DNA of 64,000 nt, from positions 372,001 to 436,000 of the forward strand of contig NZ_CP133264.1 in the NCBI RefSeq assembly GCF_030915445.1, read 5' to 3'. A program made the translations under genes and the position numbers. The DNA is from Clostridium sp. OS1-26 (lineage in GTDB: Bacteria; Bacillota; Clostridia; Clostridiales; Clostridiaceae). The notes beneath the pieces were generated by a model that was given only the letters and a program-made list of their open reading frames with translations, searched no databases and was not told the DNA's origin. Position 1 is the stretch's first letter; every line of letters starts with the position of its first letter. Of this stretch, positions 26,259 through 33,648 are shown one piece after another.

Positions 26259-27241
26259 TAATCTCTACCTCCTTCAGCAGATGATACAATGTTCCAAACT
26301 ACTTGTCTACTATTTAAGTAATTCTGCACACTTTCAAGACTCTCACTTGAAATATTAATCATCACTGAACCTAAAATATGTTCACGAAATCTATCCATCT
26401 CCCCGCCCAAAATGATAAAGTTAGTCTTTAAGTCCTGCGCCATTTGAGTAATAATCGGTGTATCTGAATGCTCATTCGACAGCATAATCTTCAGTGTTAT
26501 ACCTTTATTATGAACTAATAAATCCTTCTCACCAATAAGACTTTTTAATGCTGGCGGCTGCTGCAGAAATATTTGTTCTACATTACCTTTTTCTGCTACC
26601 ATACCATCTTCAAGTATGACCATTTCCTCACAGGAAGCTTGTAAAACTGACATTTGATGAGTTACCATTATAATAGTGATTCCTAACTCTCTATTTATTT
26701 GATTTAAAAGATTGATAATAGAATTAGCAGTTTTAGGGTCAAGAGCACTTGTTGCTTCATCACATAATAGGATTTTAGGATTCATAGTCAGGGCACGTGC
26801 AATAGCAACTCTTTGTTTTTGCCCACCTGAAAGTTCTCGCGTCATGGAATTAGCTTTATCTTGCAGGCCGACCATTTCCAATAAGTATTTAACCTTATTT
26901 TCTATATAATTATTGTCATATCTCCAGCCTTTAAGAGGTAGTGCAATATTTTCATAAACTGTTAAACGTGAAAGTAGTGAAAATTGTTGAAAAATCATCC
27001 CTACTTCTTTTCTAAACTGTCGCAGATGAATACCGGAAAGAGTTTGAACATCAATTCCCTCTACAATCAGGCTGCCAGATTGATATGTCTCTAATCCATT
27101 TATACATCTTAAAAGAGTAGACTTTCCTGTACCACTGCGACCAATGATACCATAAATCTTTCCTTTAGGAATACTCATGCTAATATCCTTAAGCACTTGT
27201 ATATTGTCATAGGACTTAAATAAATTTTTAATTTCTATCAT
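26258..27241 (-). CDS. metN: Methionine-type ABC transporter ATP-binding protein
   Basis: A 327-aa ATPase. Walker A GRSGTGKST, Q-loop MIFQQFSLL, signature LSGGQKQR, Walker B ILLCDEATSALD and the switch His in MVTHQM are all intact. The C-terminal part (about 250-325) is the NIL regulatory domain, which in E. coli MetN binds methionine and causes trans-inhibition. It lies 18 bases downstream of the DUF169 gene and overlaps metI. NIL plus MetI argue for a methionine-class transporter, but the adjoining DUF169 and distant lipoprotein leave the substrate open. Confidence 0.92.
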   Translation of the reverse strand: MIEIKNLFKSYDNIQVLKDISMSIPKGKIYGIIGRSGTGKSTLLRCINGLETYQSGSLIVEGIDVQTLSGIHLRQFRKEVGMIFQQFSLLSRLTVYENIALPLKGWRYDNNYIENKVKYLLEMVGLQDKANSMTRELSGGQKQRVAIARALTMNPKILLCDEATSALDPKTANSIINLLNQINRELGITIIMVTHQMSVLQASCEEMVILEDGMVAEKGNVEQIFLQQPPALKSLIGEKDLLVHNKGITLKIMLSNEHSDTPIITQMAQDLKTNFIILGGEMDRFREHILGSVMINISSESLESVQNYLNSRQVVWNIVSSAEGGRD

Positions 27242-27259
27242 ATAATTTATCCCTTACCT

Positions 27260-28054
27260 TTATTTAAGATATGCACCTGTATAATAGTTTTTATTATACT
27301 CAATGGTAAGCTCATCTCTTCCTGCCTCTTTAAGCTTTTCTTCTATAATAGCTTTGTCTTTATTTGGTTCCATGATATTTATCGTATTATAAAGACCCTC
27401 AATCATACCAACAAATTTATTGAATGGGATTCCAAGTCCCATTTCATCCTTGCCCCAGCCAGCCATATATCTAGTTCCAGCACATAGTACTGAAATATTT
27501 ATATCATTACTTTCAAATGGGTAAGCAGTACATTCAGAGCAAAGAGCCTGATTGCCTATAACTTTAAAATTTTTATATGTACCATAGGTGTAAGTATATC
27601 CTTGAACAAGTCTCATAATATTGTATGGATTTGTAACCATAATAACAATATCAGGTGCTTCCGAATATTGATCCAATGGCTTTACCATTACACCATATGC
27701 CTTTTGTTTTATACAAGTGGTATTATTAACAACCTTCTTTGCTGTAGCCAAATCTTGATACATACCTTTATCCCGATATTGGCAGCCTGATAGCCATTTT
27801 TCATCTGGCTCCATAATGCCTAATGCCCGTGCAGCTGAAAGGCAAGCGAAATTATCAAGATTTGCCTTAAAAGAGCGACCAGACATTGCAAGCTTCACTA
27901 AAACACAATAGGTTACTCTGTTTTTAACATTCTGAACATCAATGCTGTTAAATTCCTCCTCAGAATAAAGAAATTTTACACCAATGATTTTACGTTTAAG
28001 TTCTAGGGAACAATTAGCCTTTGTAACTATCTCTTTAATTATATTACAATTCAT
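27260..28054 (-). CDS. DUF169 family protein
   Basis: A 264-aa protein of the DUF169 (COG2043) family, function unknown. Visible features are a conserved Cys-rich middle: YCVLVKLAMSGRSF near residue 50, NFACLSAARALG near 70, WLSGCQY near 88, and ALCSECTAYPFESNDIN plus SVLCAGTRYMAGWG near 170-200. The repeated Cys and Gly residues suggest a metal, cofactor or thiol site, but none is proven. It has no signal peptide. It sits between metQ and metN, with a terminator (28174-28220) separating it from metQ, and is 18 bases from metN, so it is co-transcribed with metNI. A link to sulfur or amino acid metabolism is inference from context. The start has a GAGGAG ribosome binding site. Confidence 0.75.
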   Translation of the reverse strand: MNCNIIKEIVTKANCSLELKRKIIGVKFLYSEEEFNSIDVQNVKNRVTYCVLVKLAMSGRSFKANLDNFACLSAARALGIMEPDEKWLSGCQYRDKGMYQDLATAKKVVNNTTCIKQKAYGVMVKPLDQYSEAPDIVIMVTNPYNIMRLVQGYTYTYGTYKNFKVIGNQALCSECTAYPFESNDINISVLCAGTRYMAGWGKDEMGLGIPFNKFVGMIEGLYNTINIMEPNKDKAIIEEKLKEAGRDELTIEYNKNYYTGAYLK

Positions 28055-28173
28055 AATTTCTCCTCATTTTCAGTATAATATGTCTTAGTATTATTTAACT
28101 ATCTATCAATAAAAATGGAGTTAAAGATAATAATATTAGTAACGTTTTCCACCATTCTTACAACTAATAAAAA

Positions 28174-28220
28174 CTTTATAAAGAATTCTATTGACATAAT
28201 CAATAAAATTCCTTATAAAG
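28174..28220 (-). terminator. Terminator between metQ and DUF169-metNI
   Basis: Arms of 20 nt (28174-28193 and 28201-28220) form a fully paired stem in minus-strand RNA when G-U pairs are counted, with a 7-nt loop and a TTTTTATTAG tail. It lies 56 bases after the metQ stop. Confidence 0.85.
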
Positions 28221-28275
28221 CTACAAAATAGTTTATTTAAAACATAATTCGTTTATATTATGTACATAGTTTAAT

Positions 28276-29118
28276 CTAATTAATTAATGTAAATGCCCCT
28301 TTAAATGTATCATTGAATTTTGCTTTATTTTCATCAGTCTTAAGAAGTTTCATTGCATCAACAGCCCACTTTTCGTTAACATCCTTAGCTTTCACAATAA
28401 GTCCCATTGGATAGTTTGATGATTGAGGATCCTCATAAAGATATACATTAGGATCTATATTTCCTGTTTTTTGAGCAATAAATGCCATAGCAAATACTGC
28501 ATCAACATCTCTAATGCTGCGTGCTGTATTAGTTACTTCTACTTCCGTAAATTGTAAGTTTTTCGAATTTTCCACAATATCTAATTTTGTATAGAAGTTA
28601 CCCTTTTTTTCTCCAAGTTTAACTAGTTTACACTCAGATAACATTCGTATACTTCTATCTTGATTAGCGGGATCATTAGGGATAATAATCTTTGCATTAT
28701 TAGGTAACTGATCCACAGATTTATACTTTGTAGAATACATTCTGAATGGTGAGTAATAAAAATAAGGTTGAACCATTTGTAAGTCAGCGTTATTTTCTTT
28801 ATTGAAAGTTTTTATCCATGGCAGATGATTAGCAAAAACTGCATCAATACTGCCATCCTTAAGTGCTGTTGCAGGTAAGTTATTACTATCAAACATAACT
28901 AACTCTGCGGTATTACCACCTTTTTCAATAGCCTCTTTAATCAATTTTGCAGCTGGTTCAGTTGTAGCAACACAACCAATTTTAATATGACGAGCCCCTG
29001 AGTTCTCCTTGCTTTTTGTGTCTGTCTGAGAATTTGTTTTTTGTGAGCATCCAGATAATGATAATAAAAGAACTAGAATAAGAGAAAAAGAAAAGGTATT
29101 CAATAGTTTTTTTCTCAT
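28276..29118 (-). CDS. metQ: MetQ/NlpA-family substrate-binding lipoprotein
   Basis: A 280-aa secreted lipoprotein. A basic N-terminus and hydrophobic stretch end in the lipobox LSGC with Cys24 as the lipidated residue, followed by a Ser/Thr/Lys linker. The mature domain shows features of the NlpA class: IKIGCVATTEPAAKLI, AVFANHLPWIKTFN, IIIPNDPANQDRSIRML and the C-terminal NEKWAVDAMKLL. The AVFANHLPW segment replaces the usual VDANYFQHxPYL of methionine-binding homologues, so specificity may differ. AGGAGG seven bases before ATG 29118 sets the start. A terminator after the gene suggests the lipoprotein is made in excess over MetNI, as is usual for binding proteins. Confidence 0.88.
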   Translation of the reverse strand: MRKKLLNTFSFSLILVLLLSLSGCSQKTNSQTDTKSKENSGARHIKIGCVATTEPAAKLIKEAIEKGGNTAELVMFDSNNLPATALKDGSIDAVFANHLPWIKTFNKENNADLQMVQPYFYYSPFRMYSTKYKSVDQLPNNAKIIIPNDPANQDRSIRMLSECKLVKLGEKKGNFYTKLDIVENSKNLQFTEVEVTNTARSIRDVDAVFAMAFIAQKTGNIDPNVYLYEDPQSSNYPMGLIVKAKDVNEKWAVDAMKLLKTDENKAKFNDTFKGAFTLIN

Positions 29119-29294
29119 AAATATTCCTCCTAAAAACATATCAATTTTAGTCTCCTGTGAAATTTTATATTTATTTCTTTTGCAGCATAATGTAAATACA
29201 CTACATAAAACAAAATATCACAGAAAATTTTTCGACATATGGTAAATTATATCATTATTCTACATATTTTTTACCAACTATTAATATATTTTAT

Positions 29295-29338
29295 AGAAGG
29301 TTGTATAATTATAAAATTTTATAATTATACAACCTTCT
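29295..29338. terminator. Perfect 44-bp palindrome
   Basis: Two 22-bp arms meet with no spacer (29295-29316 with 29317-29338). It lies about 120 bases after the CoA-disulfide reductase stop and could act as its terminator (AT-rich minus-strand tail) or extrude as a cruciform. Confidence 0.75.
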
Positions 29339-29459
29339 GATTCAAAGTGTATTCAAGGAGGGAAAAGATCAAGGTGAATGGCTTGAGGGACTGGCATACG
29401 ATTAAAAATATACAATGATGACATTTGAAGCTGGAAAGACCTTGACAAAAGGGTATAAC
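29339..29459 (+). other. Unassigned remnant between the palindrome and a reductase gene
   Basis: A stretch with a good plus-strand AAGGAGG but no lasting frame. One frame reads FKEGKDQGEWLEGLAYD then stop and later MTFEAGKTLTKGYNLS then stop, which resembles decayed coding sequence. GAGGGACTGGC at about 29380 resembles the SAM-I riboswitch core but the rest of that riboswitch is missing. Identity is unresolved. Confidence 0.3.
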
Positions 29460-31154
29460 TTATCTTAAAATCTGAGTACTAGATTTTAAGACATCGTTTT
29501 CAAAATTAGGTTTATAATTTGAGGTAGATAAACTTTTATATCCTCCAGTTATATTTTTAACCTTATATCCATGCTGCAAAAGTATTCTTGAAGCAATATG
29601 CCCTCTAAGGCCAACTTGACAATATTCAATAATTTCCTTATTTTTGTCTAACTCACCAATCCTTTCTCTCAAATTATCAACTGGAATATTTAAAGCACCT
29701 TTAATATGCCCATTATTAAACTCAATTTGTGAACGCACATCTAGAAGTATTATATTTTCTTTATCATAGCTTTTGAACTCCTCAGGTGTAATGACTTCCA
29801 TTTTTTCTGTAAGAACATTTTCTGCTACAAAACCTGCCATGTTTACAGGGTCTTTTGCCGAAGAAAATGGTGGGGCATAACACAGTTCAAGTTCTGTCAA
29901 ATCCCATATAGAACCGCCAAGTCTAATAGTCGCAGCTATAACATCAATTCTTTTATCAACACCTTCATAGCCTATGGCTTGAGCACCTAAAATTTTACCT
30001 TCATCGTTGAATATAAGTTTTAATGTTAATGGAAGTGCACCAGGATAATAAGATGCATGAGAAACAGGATGAATAGTTATAACTTTATAAGGTATATTAA
30101 GTCTTTTTAAAGTTCGTTCATTATTGCCTGTACTTGCTGCTGTTAAATTGAAAATTTTAATTATTGCAGTACCTTGGGTGCCTTTATACGTTGAATTTAA
30201 TCCTGCTATATTATCTGCAGCTATTCTTCCCTGCTTATTTGCTGGACCAGCTAAAGGAATTGCCGTATTTTGTTTATTAATAAAATCAACTACTTCTATA
30301 GCATCACCAGCAGCATATATGCCTTCAATATTTGTTTCCATTTTACTGTTGACTAATATATGTCCTTTATCGCCAAGTTTTATATTGCTATCTTTTATAA
30401 AGTGAGTATCTGGAACAACACCAATTGCTAATATAACTATATCTGAAGTTAATTTCGTATTACTATTTAAAGTAACTTCAATGTTATTTTTATTATCTTT
30501 AAAAGATTTTACACCATCATTTAAAATTACCTGCATATTATTATCTACAAGTTCTTTTTCAGCCATAACTACAATATCTGAATCAAAAGGTGCTAGAATA
30601 TGAGGAGCAGCTTCAACTAGAGTAACCTGTAGCCCTTTTTGTTTTAAGTTTTCAGCCATTTCAACGCCTACATAACCGCCTCCAATAACGACGGCACTAC
30701 TTGTACACTCTTTATCTACAAGCATCTTTATTTTATCTGTATCTGAAATATTTCTTAATGTAAAAATTTTATCACTATTAATGCCTTCTATATTAGGCTT
30801 AATAGCCTTTGCTCCAGGAGATAACAGTAAATAGTCATAACTTTCTTCATAAATTCCTTTTTCCTTATTTTTAATCTTAATAGTTTTTTTATTAGAATCG
30901 ATATTTATTACTTCACTGTTTATTCTTACGTCTATATTAAATCTATCATTAAAACTTTTAGGTGTTTGTAATAAAAGTTTTTCCCTTTCTTTAATTGACT
31001 CACCGATATAGTATGGTAATCCACAGTTTGCAAAGGATATATACTCATCTCTTTCAAACATTATTATCTCAGCATTTTCATCTAATCTTCTAAGTCTTGC
31101 GGCTGCTGATGCTCCACCAGCAACCCCTCCTACTATTAATACTTTTTTATTCAT
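29460..31154 (-). CDS. CoA-disulfide reductase with C-terminal rhodanese domain
   Basis: A 564-aa flavoprotein of the CoADR-RHD class. The N-terminal FAD site IVGGVAGGASAAARLRR is followed by the single active Cys44 in SFANCGLPYY, the NAD(P)H site VVIGGGYVGVEMAE near 160, the second FAD motif GIYAAGDAIEV, a dimerisation domain and a C-terminal rhodanese domain with Cys512 in IEYCQVGLRGH. Relatives reduce CoA disulfide, CoA persulfide or polysulfide, using the rhodanese Cys to carry sulfane sulfur; in anaerobes they are implicated in sulfur reduction and persulfide handling. AGGAGG seven bases before ATG 31154 sets the start. It is 37 bases downstream of an APC permease, so the two are likely co-transcribed. 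Confidence 0.92.
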   Translation of the reverse strand: MNKKVLIVGGVAGGASAAARLRRLDENAEIIMFERDEYISFANCGLPYYIGESIKEREKLLLQTPKSFNDRFNIDVRINSEVINIDSNKKTIKIKNKEKGIYEESYDYLLLSPGAKAIKPNIEGINSDKIFTLRNISDTDKIKMLVDKECTSSAVVIGGGYVGVEMAENLKQKGLQVTLVEAAPHILAPFDSDIVVMAEKELVDNNMQVILNDGVKSFKDNKNNIEVTLNSNTKLTSDIVILAIGVVPDTHFIKDSNIKLGDKGHILVNSKMETNIEGIYAAGDAIEVVDFINKQNTAIPLAGPANKQGRIAADNIAGLNSTYKGTQGTAIIKIFNLTAASTGNNERTLKRLNIPYKVITIHPVSHASYYPGALPLTLKLIFNDEGKILGAQAIGYEGVDKRIDVIAATIRLGGSIWDLTELELCYAPPFSSAKDPVNMAGFVAENVLTEKMEVITPEEFKSYDKENIILLDVRSQIEFNNGHIKGALNIPVDNLRERIGELDKNKEIIEYCQVGLRGHIASRILLQHGYKVKNITGGYKSLSTSNYKPNFENDVLKSSTQILR

Positions 31155-31191
31155 CAAACTTCCTCCTTAAGGACCTATACATAACAATTAT

Positions 31192-32529
31192 TTATAACTT
31201 AGCTTGCTTTTCTTCTTGTATAGAACATTTCTTTTTGCAATAAATATATACTGGTACACCTACTAGAGTTATTGCTAGTCCCATTAGAGCGCTAGAAACC
31301 GAATCTTTAAATGTAGCATATAGCAAGTACACACCACCTATTACTCCTATAATTGGAGTTATCGGAAATAGTGGAACATGATAAAGTTTTGGGTTATGTG
31401 TTACTTTTTTTCTAAGAATAAAAACACCAACAACACCTAAAATGAAGAAAATCCATAAAACGAATACAATTAAGTCAGTAATAGAATTGAATGTACCTGT
31501 TAGAATGTATATTAGTGCAACAACAGCCTGAAAAATTAATGAGTTAATAGGAGTGCCTAATTTAGGATGAATAGCACACAAAACATCACATTTAGGTAAA
31601 TGCTTACGTTCACCCATTGCAAAAGTATATCTTGATCCACAAGTTAACATTCCATTTACAGTTCCAAATACAGAAATCATCATACCACCAGTTATAAATG
31701 CTGCTCCACCGCTACCAAAAAGTGCTCTACACACATCTACACCTATTTTTTCTGAAGCTACTACAGAAGAAGCTGGTAATACATTAAAAATAGCTACGTT
31801 GTATATAACATATACAGCCATAACAAACAATATACCTGTAACTACAGCTTTAGGTATGTTTTTTTCAGGGTTTTTCATGTCAGCAGCCAGTGTACAGGTA
31901 GTAACCCAACCATCGTATGCCCATAGTACTCCAAGTAGAGCTACTCCAGTACCAGCACTTTTAATATTACCCACTGCGGCAAAACTTATGTCGTGCGCAG
32001 TTCCGTGAATTAAACCAAAAATGATTATAGCTATAATTGGAGTAAGTTTACCTATAGTTGCTAATGTCTGCAGCCAAACACCATACTTAGTTGAAATGGA
32101 CTGTGTAACAACTAAAAATATAACTAATGATATAGCAAATATTCTTTGTTGCCACAGAGTCATTGGTATAAAAAATGTTGCAAATGTAGCACAGGCTATT
32201 CCAGCAGCAGCTATCGTTCCAGGAGCATTTATGAAAGTTGATACCCACCCAAATAAGAAACCGATAAAGTCACCATATAATTCTGATAAATACGTATATA
32301 ATCCGCCAAGTTTAGGGATATACGCAGCAATTTCTGCAATTGAAAGGGCAGCGGCTATGGTTATTAAGCCTCCAAAAATCCAAACTAAAAGTGCTGCACC
32401 TGTTGAGCCAGAATTTTTTAGTACTATTGCTGGTTTAAGAAATATTCCTGATCCAATTACTAAACCGATTACATATGTCATGCCTTGAAATAAATTCATA
32501 CTTCTTTGGAGTTCCTGTTTTTGACTCAT
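31192..32529 (-). CDS. APC-family amino acid permease
   Basis: A 445-aa transporter with about twelve membrane segments, closely related in motif and length to the sigma-54-controlled permease at 15934-17283: VIGLVIGSGIFLKPAIV in helix 1 and LWAYDGWVTTCTLAADMKNP in helix 6. It belongs to the LAT-like branch (serine/threonine or cystine exchangers in other organisms); the substrate is not readable. GGGGG ten bases before ATG 32529 supports the start. It is followed after 37 bases by the CoA-disulfide reductase, suggesting that uptake feeds thiol or sulfur metabolism. Immediately upstream lies a partial copy of its own first 16 codons with ribosome binding site (32577-32678). No sigma-54 promoter was found. 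Confidence 0.88.
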   Translation of the reverse strand: MSQKQELQRSMNLFQGMTYVIGLVIGSGIFLKPAIVLKNSGSTGAALLVWIFGGLITIAAALSIAEIAAYIPKLGGLYTYLSELYGDFIGFLFGWVSTFINAPGTIAAAGIACATFATFFIPMTLWQQRIFAISLVIFLVVTQSISTKYGVWLQTLATIGKLTPIIAIIIFGLIHGTAHDISFAAVGNIKSAGTGVALLGVLWAYDGWVTTCTLAADMKNPEKNIPKAVVTGILFVMAVYVIYNVAIFNVLPASSVVASEKIGVDVCRALFGSGGAAFITGGMMISVFGTVNGMLTCGSRYTFAMGERKHLPKCDVLCAIHPKLGTPINSLIFQAVVALIYILTGTFNSITDLIVFVLWIFFILGVVGVFILRKKVTHNPKLYHVPLFPITPIIGVIGGVYLLYATFKDSVSSALMGLAITLVGVPVYIYCKKKCSIQEEKQAKL

Positions 32530-32576
32530 GATAATTTCCCCCTAATAATAAATAAATTTGTTTAACTCATCATTAT

Positions 32577-32678
32577 TCATACCAAATTCATTACAGTCAC
32601 TCCAATTAAGATAACGATTACACAAACCATACCTTGAAATAAATTCATACTCTTTTGGAGTTCCTGTTTTTGACTCAC
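32577..32678 (-). pseudogene. Truncated tandem duplicate of the permease start (33 codons)
   Basis: The reading frame from GTG 32678 encodes MSQKQELQKSMNLFQGM, identical to the start of the following permease apart from one Arg-to-Lys change, then a diverged hydrophobic stretch (VCVIVILIGVTVMNLV) and a stop. The duplicated DNA includes the upstream GGGGAAATTATC ribosome binding region. It is either the scar of a tandem duplication that was deleted, or a leader peptide that is still translated just ahead of the permease (gap of about 47 bases). Confidence 0.8.
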
Positions 32679-32865
32679 GATAATTTCCCCATAAATAATA
32701 ATTTAATTTGCTGTTTTAACTTGTGCACTAAATTGAGAAATTTCAACTTAGCTCATAATCCAAGATTTACATTACCAAATTAAAGGTAAAACAAAAGCAT
32801 AAACCGATCCTATATGTTAATTATTGTTGATGAGACAAAAACTAAAACAATAGGAGGTCAATTTA

Positions 32866-32940
32866 TGCCTGAAATAATAACTCAAGATGAAAGTATAATC
32901 AGATATATAACAGCTCATTCAGTCTCTGATAAATTATAAG
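32866..32940 (+). CDS. Possible 24-aa peptide or gene remnant
   Basis: An ATG six bases after AGGAGGT opens a 24-codon frame (MPEIITQDESIIRYITAHSV and four more residues) on the plus strand, convergent with the OsmC-like gene. No terminator or relative was recognised. The ribosome binding site is excellent, but the length and the neighbouring duplication scar make a truncated remnant as likely as a real peptide. Confidence 0.35.
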
Positions 32941-32964
32941 ATAACCTTGAGAAAGTATTAAAAA

Positions 32965-33387
32965 CTATTCTTCAATGAGATTAAAATCCCAAGTGATATT
33001 AGATTTATAAGTGTTTGCAACACCACTTTCAACTTCAAAAGCAATTTTAAGCACATCTTTTATCATTTCATCTGTCATGCCTTTTCCTTTTATATTATAT
33101 GTAAGTTTGATTTCTTCTATAGGCTTTGGAGCTACTGCTCCTCTGTCTCCTCCAACAATTACCTCGTATTCTGAAATTTGAGCACCTCTAGCCTTAAGCA
33201 TTGTAATTGTGTCTACGCTTGTACATGCTGCAACTGCATGAAGAAGTACTTCTATTGGCTTTGGACCTAGAACCTTTCCATTATTCATTTCTGCTGGACC
33301 TGCCATCACAAATTTTGCACCCTCTGGAGTTGTACCTTCAAATACCACTCCTTCTCCAAGCCATTTTACTACTGCATTTAACATCAT
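32965..33387 (-). CDS. OsmC/Ohr-family protein lacking the second redox Cys
   Basis: A 140-aa OsmC-fold protein. The first conserved Cys is in HAVAACTSVDTITML near residue 55, preceded by GPKPIEVLLHA. The second Cys, usually in a YCxVxNT context, is absent: the aligned segment reads EVESGVANTYKSN. Peroxidatic OsmC/Ohr enzymes need both, so hydroperoxide reduction by the usual two-Cys mechanism is unlikely; a thiol, persulfide or ligand-binding role is possible. AGGAGG eight bases before ATG 33387 supports the start. It lies upstream of a permease and CoA-disulfide reductase on the same strand, but 287 bases away from the duplication scar, so it is probably a separate unit. Confidence 0.82.
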   Translation of the reverse strand: MMLNAVVKWLGEGVVFEGTTPEGAKFVMAGPAEMNNGKVLGPKPIEVLLHAVAACTSVDTITMLKARGAQISEYEVIVGGDRGAVAPKPIEEIKLTYNIKGKGMTDEMIKDVLKIAFEVESGVANTYKSNITWDFNLIEE

Positions 33388-33503
33388 AATTAATTCCTCC
33401 TATATTCATAATATGGTATGTGTTTAATTAAATAATAGCTCATGACACTCTAAAAGAAAAATTGATATAATAAATGATGATCATATAAAAAATCTATGGA
33501 TGA

Positions 33504-33632
33504 AGAAAGGATAGGGCCGTAAAAAGAAAAGAATGGATCTTTGAAACTCCTAAAACTAGCAGCTCCAATAGAACCATTCTAATTGGTAATACTCTCGTTA
33601 ATATATTAAAACACCATAAAAATTCAAAATAG
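33504..33632 (+). pseudogene. Tyrosine recombinase (phage integrase) fragment
   Basis: After a TGA at 33501, an open frame of about 42 codons encodes WIFETPKTSSSNRTI followed by LIGNTLVNILKHHK, then stops. The pattern 'xTPKTxxSxRTIxIxxxLxxxLKxH' is the beta-sheet region of the catalytic domain of phage-type integrases, just after the first catalytic Arg. No other integrase segments, att-like repeats or tRNA were seen nearby. It is a scar of a lost mobile element, ending 17 bases before the rlmD stop codon. Confidence 0.75.
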
Positions 33633-33648
33633 AAAATAAACTATGATA

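Noticed and set aside
29339..29400. SAM-I riboswitch suggested by GAGGGACTGGC
   Set aside because: The P1, CTTATC and GGCAACC parts are missing, and it points away from metQ.
32680..32800. Second sigma-54 promoter upstream of the permease duplicate
   Set aside because: GTGCAC and AGCAAA-like strings occur, but the GG/GC spacing and bases do not meet the consensus.
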